A stretch of 64,000 bases of DNA, from assembly GCA_026225395.1 (NCBI GenBank), contig JAMFSR010000004.1, positions 105,837-169,836 of the forward strand, written 5' to 3'. A program made the position numbers and the translations under genes. The notes under the pieces were generated by a model. The model was not told the origin of the DNA and made no database searches. It saw only the letters and a list, made by a program, of their open reading frames with translations. Origin of the DNA: Granulicella sapmiensis (GTDB taxonomy: Bacteria > Acidobacteriota > Terriglobia > Terriglobales > Acidobacteriaceae). How positions within the stretch are numbered: position 1 is the stretch's first letter; each line of letters opens with the position of its first letter. Positions 63,434-64,000 of this stretch are shown here, in pieces.

Positions 63434-64000
63434 TCACACTTCCGCAGCATTGCCCTGACACTTTGGACACCAGAACAGGTTTCTCCCCGCGAACCCTTCC
63501 TGCTTGCTCACCTTGCCCCCACAGATCCGGCAATCCCTTCCGTTCCTCCGGTACACATAGTGCTCATCATCGACCTCTACCTTACCGGTCTTGTTCAATC
63601 GGTCCTTCGCCAGCGTCGTCACGATCCGTCGGTCCACCATGCCGGCACGCATCAGCGGTCCCGCATCTTTCCACATCTTCTTCAGCACTGCCAACGGCAC
63701 ATCCTTGCCCGGCGTAAACGGACTCTGCCGCGCACGGTACAGCAGTTCCGCCCGATAGATATTCCCCACGCCGGCAATCACATCCTGCTCCATCAACAAC
63801 TGCCCAATCGGCTTCCTGCTCTTCTGAATCTTCTCGAACGCCCTGTCCGATGCATCACCATTCAACGGATCAGGCCCCAGCCGCTCCAGCAACTCATCCC
63901 ACTTCGCCTGCGTATACACCGAGCAATCCATCGGCCCACGCAGCTCCACCCACGCAATCTGCTCCGGCTGTAGATGCCCCGTACCATCATCCGACGAGTA
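63434..64000 (-). CDS. Fpg/Nei-family DNA glycosylase, 3' part
   Basis: The frame is open to the right edge, so 189 codons of the C-terminal part are present. The helix-two-turn-helix region reads LMEQDVIAGVGNIYRAELLY, the signature loop of Fpg/Nei enzymes, and the protein ends with a zinc finger CRICGGKVSKQEGFAGRNLF followed by WCPKCQ. These enzymes remove oxidised bases and nick the strand by beta/delta elimination. The N-terminal catalytic Pro-Glu lies outside the window, so Fpg and Nei cannot be separated here, though the finger spacing and RRNGRDC differ from classical MutM and favour a Nei2-type protein. Confidence 0.85.
   Translation of the reverse strand, partial: YSSDDGTGHLQPEQIAWVELRGPMDCSVYTQAKWDELLERLGPDPLNGDASDRAFEKIQKSRKPIGQLLMEQDVIAGVGNIYRAELLYRARQSPFTPGKDVPLAVLKKMWKDAGPLMRAGMVDRRIVTTLAKDRLNKTGKVEVDDEHYVYRRNGRDCRICGGKVSKQEGFAGRNLFWCPKCQGNAAEV

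Overview
The window looks like a chromosomal segment of a soil acidobacterium (Terriglobia, Granulicella/Edaphobacter/Terriglobus type). This is inferred from GC-rich coding sequence, Oar-like TonB receptors with an N-terminal carboxypeptidase-regulatory domain, NHL/Ig-repeat surface proteins ending in the acidobacterial 'GCGSD..GFFG' tail, many TPR and GT-C membrane proteins, and a hopanoid-type glycosyltransferase. No database search was possible.

Layout. 1-0.9 kb: a Rab-like small GTPase overlapping a truncated, possibly sensory, partner. 1.0 kb: a decayed tRNA-Pro 3' half. 1.2-4.5 kb: two TPR membrane proteins, one TMTC-like. 4.8-12.9 kb: a surface locus with a collagen-like repeat protein, a small secreted protein, two tail-collar (MdpB-like) proteins, a GNAT acetyltransferase with a C-terminal HEAGH motif, an NHL/Ig protein and a beta-barrel. 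13.1-22.9 kb: exported M1, M28 and M14 peptidases around an Oar-like TonB receptor, probably for peptide scavenging.

22.95-35.43 kb is a candidate genomic island. It lies between a 22-bp copy of the tRNA-Pro 3' end and the intact tRNA-Pro(TGG) gene, with a second 29-bp direct repeat inside both ends. It carries a cNMP-binding/thioredoxin-reductase-like fusion without the CxxC, three alpha/beta hydrolases, two NarL-type response regulators, a beta-propeller protein, a large Reg_prop/Y_Y_Y histidine kinase and a ThuA-like protein. No integrase is visible.

35.5-64 kb reads as chromosomal backbone. It has tRNA-His and tRNA-Arg; DUF4112, DUF72 and YheT-type proteins; a GT87/GT2-GtrA/MFS block; mnmA; DUF948-like and YtxH envelope proteins; a BON/glycine-zipper lipoprotein; a GH57 enzyme; a chain UbiA-like / methyltransferase / small proline-rich ORF / sixA convergent with ppx; a tandem GT39 pair; an HpnI-like glycosyltransferase; hspR; an SDR; a BrnT/BrnA-like toxin-antitoxin pair translationally coupled to dnaJ; a UbiA/DPPR-synthase-like prenyltransferase; a GT-C membrane protein; and the 3' part of an Fpg/Nei glycosylase.

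The two places most worth following for new biology are the surface locus (4.8-12.9 kb) and the tRNA-Pro island with its sensor/regulator/hydrolase cargo.
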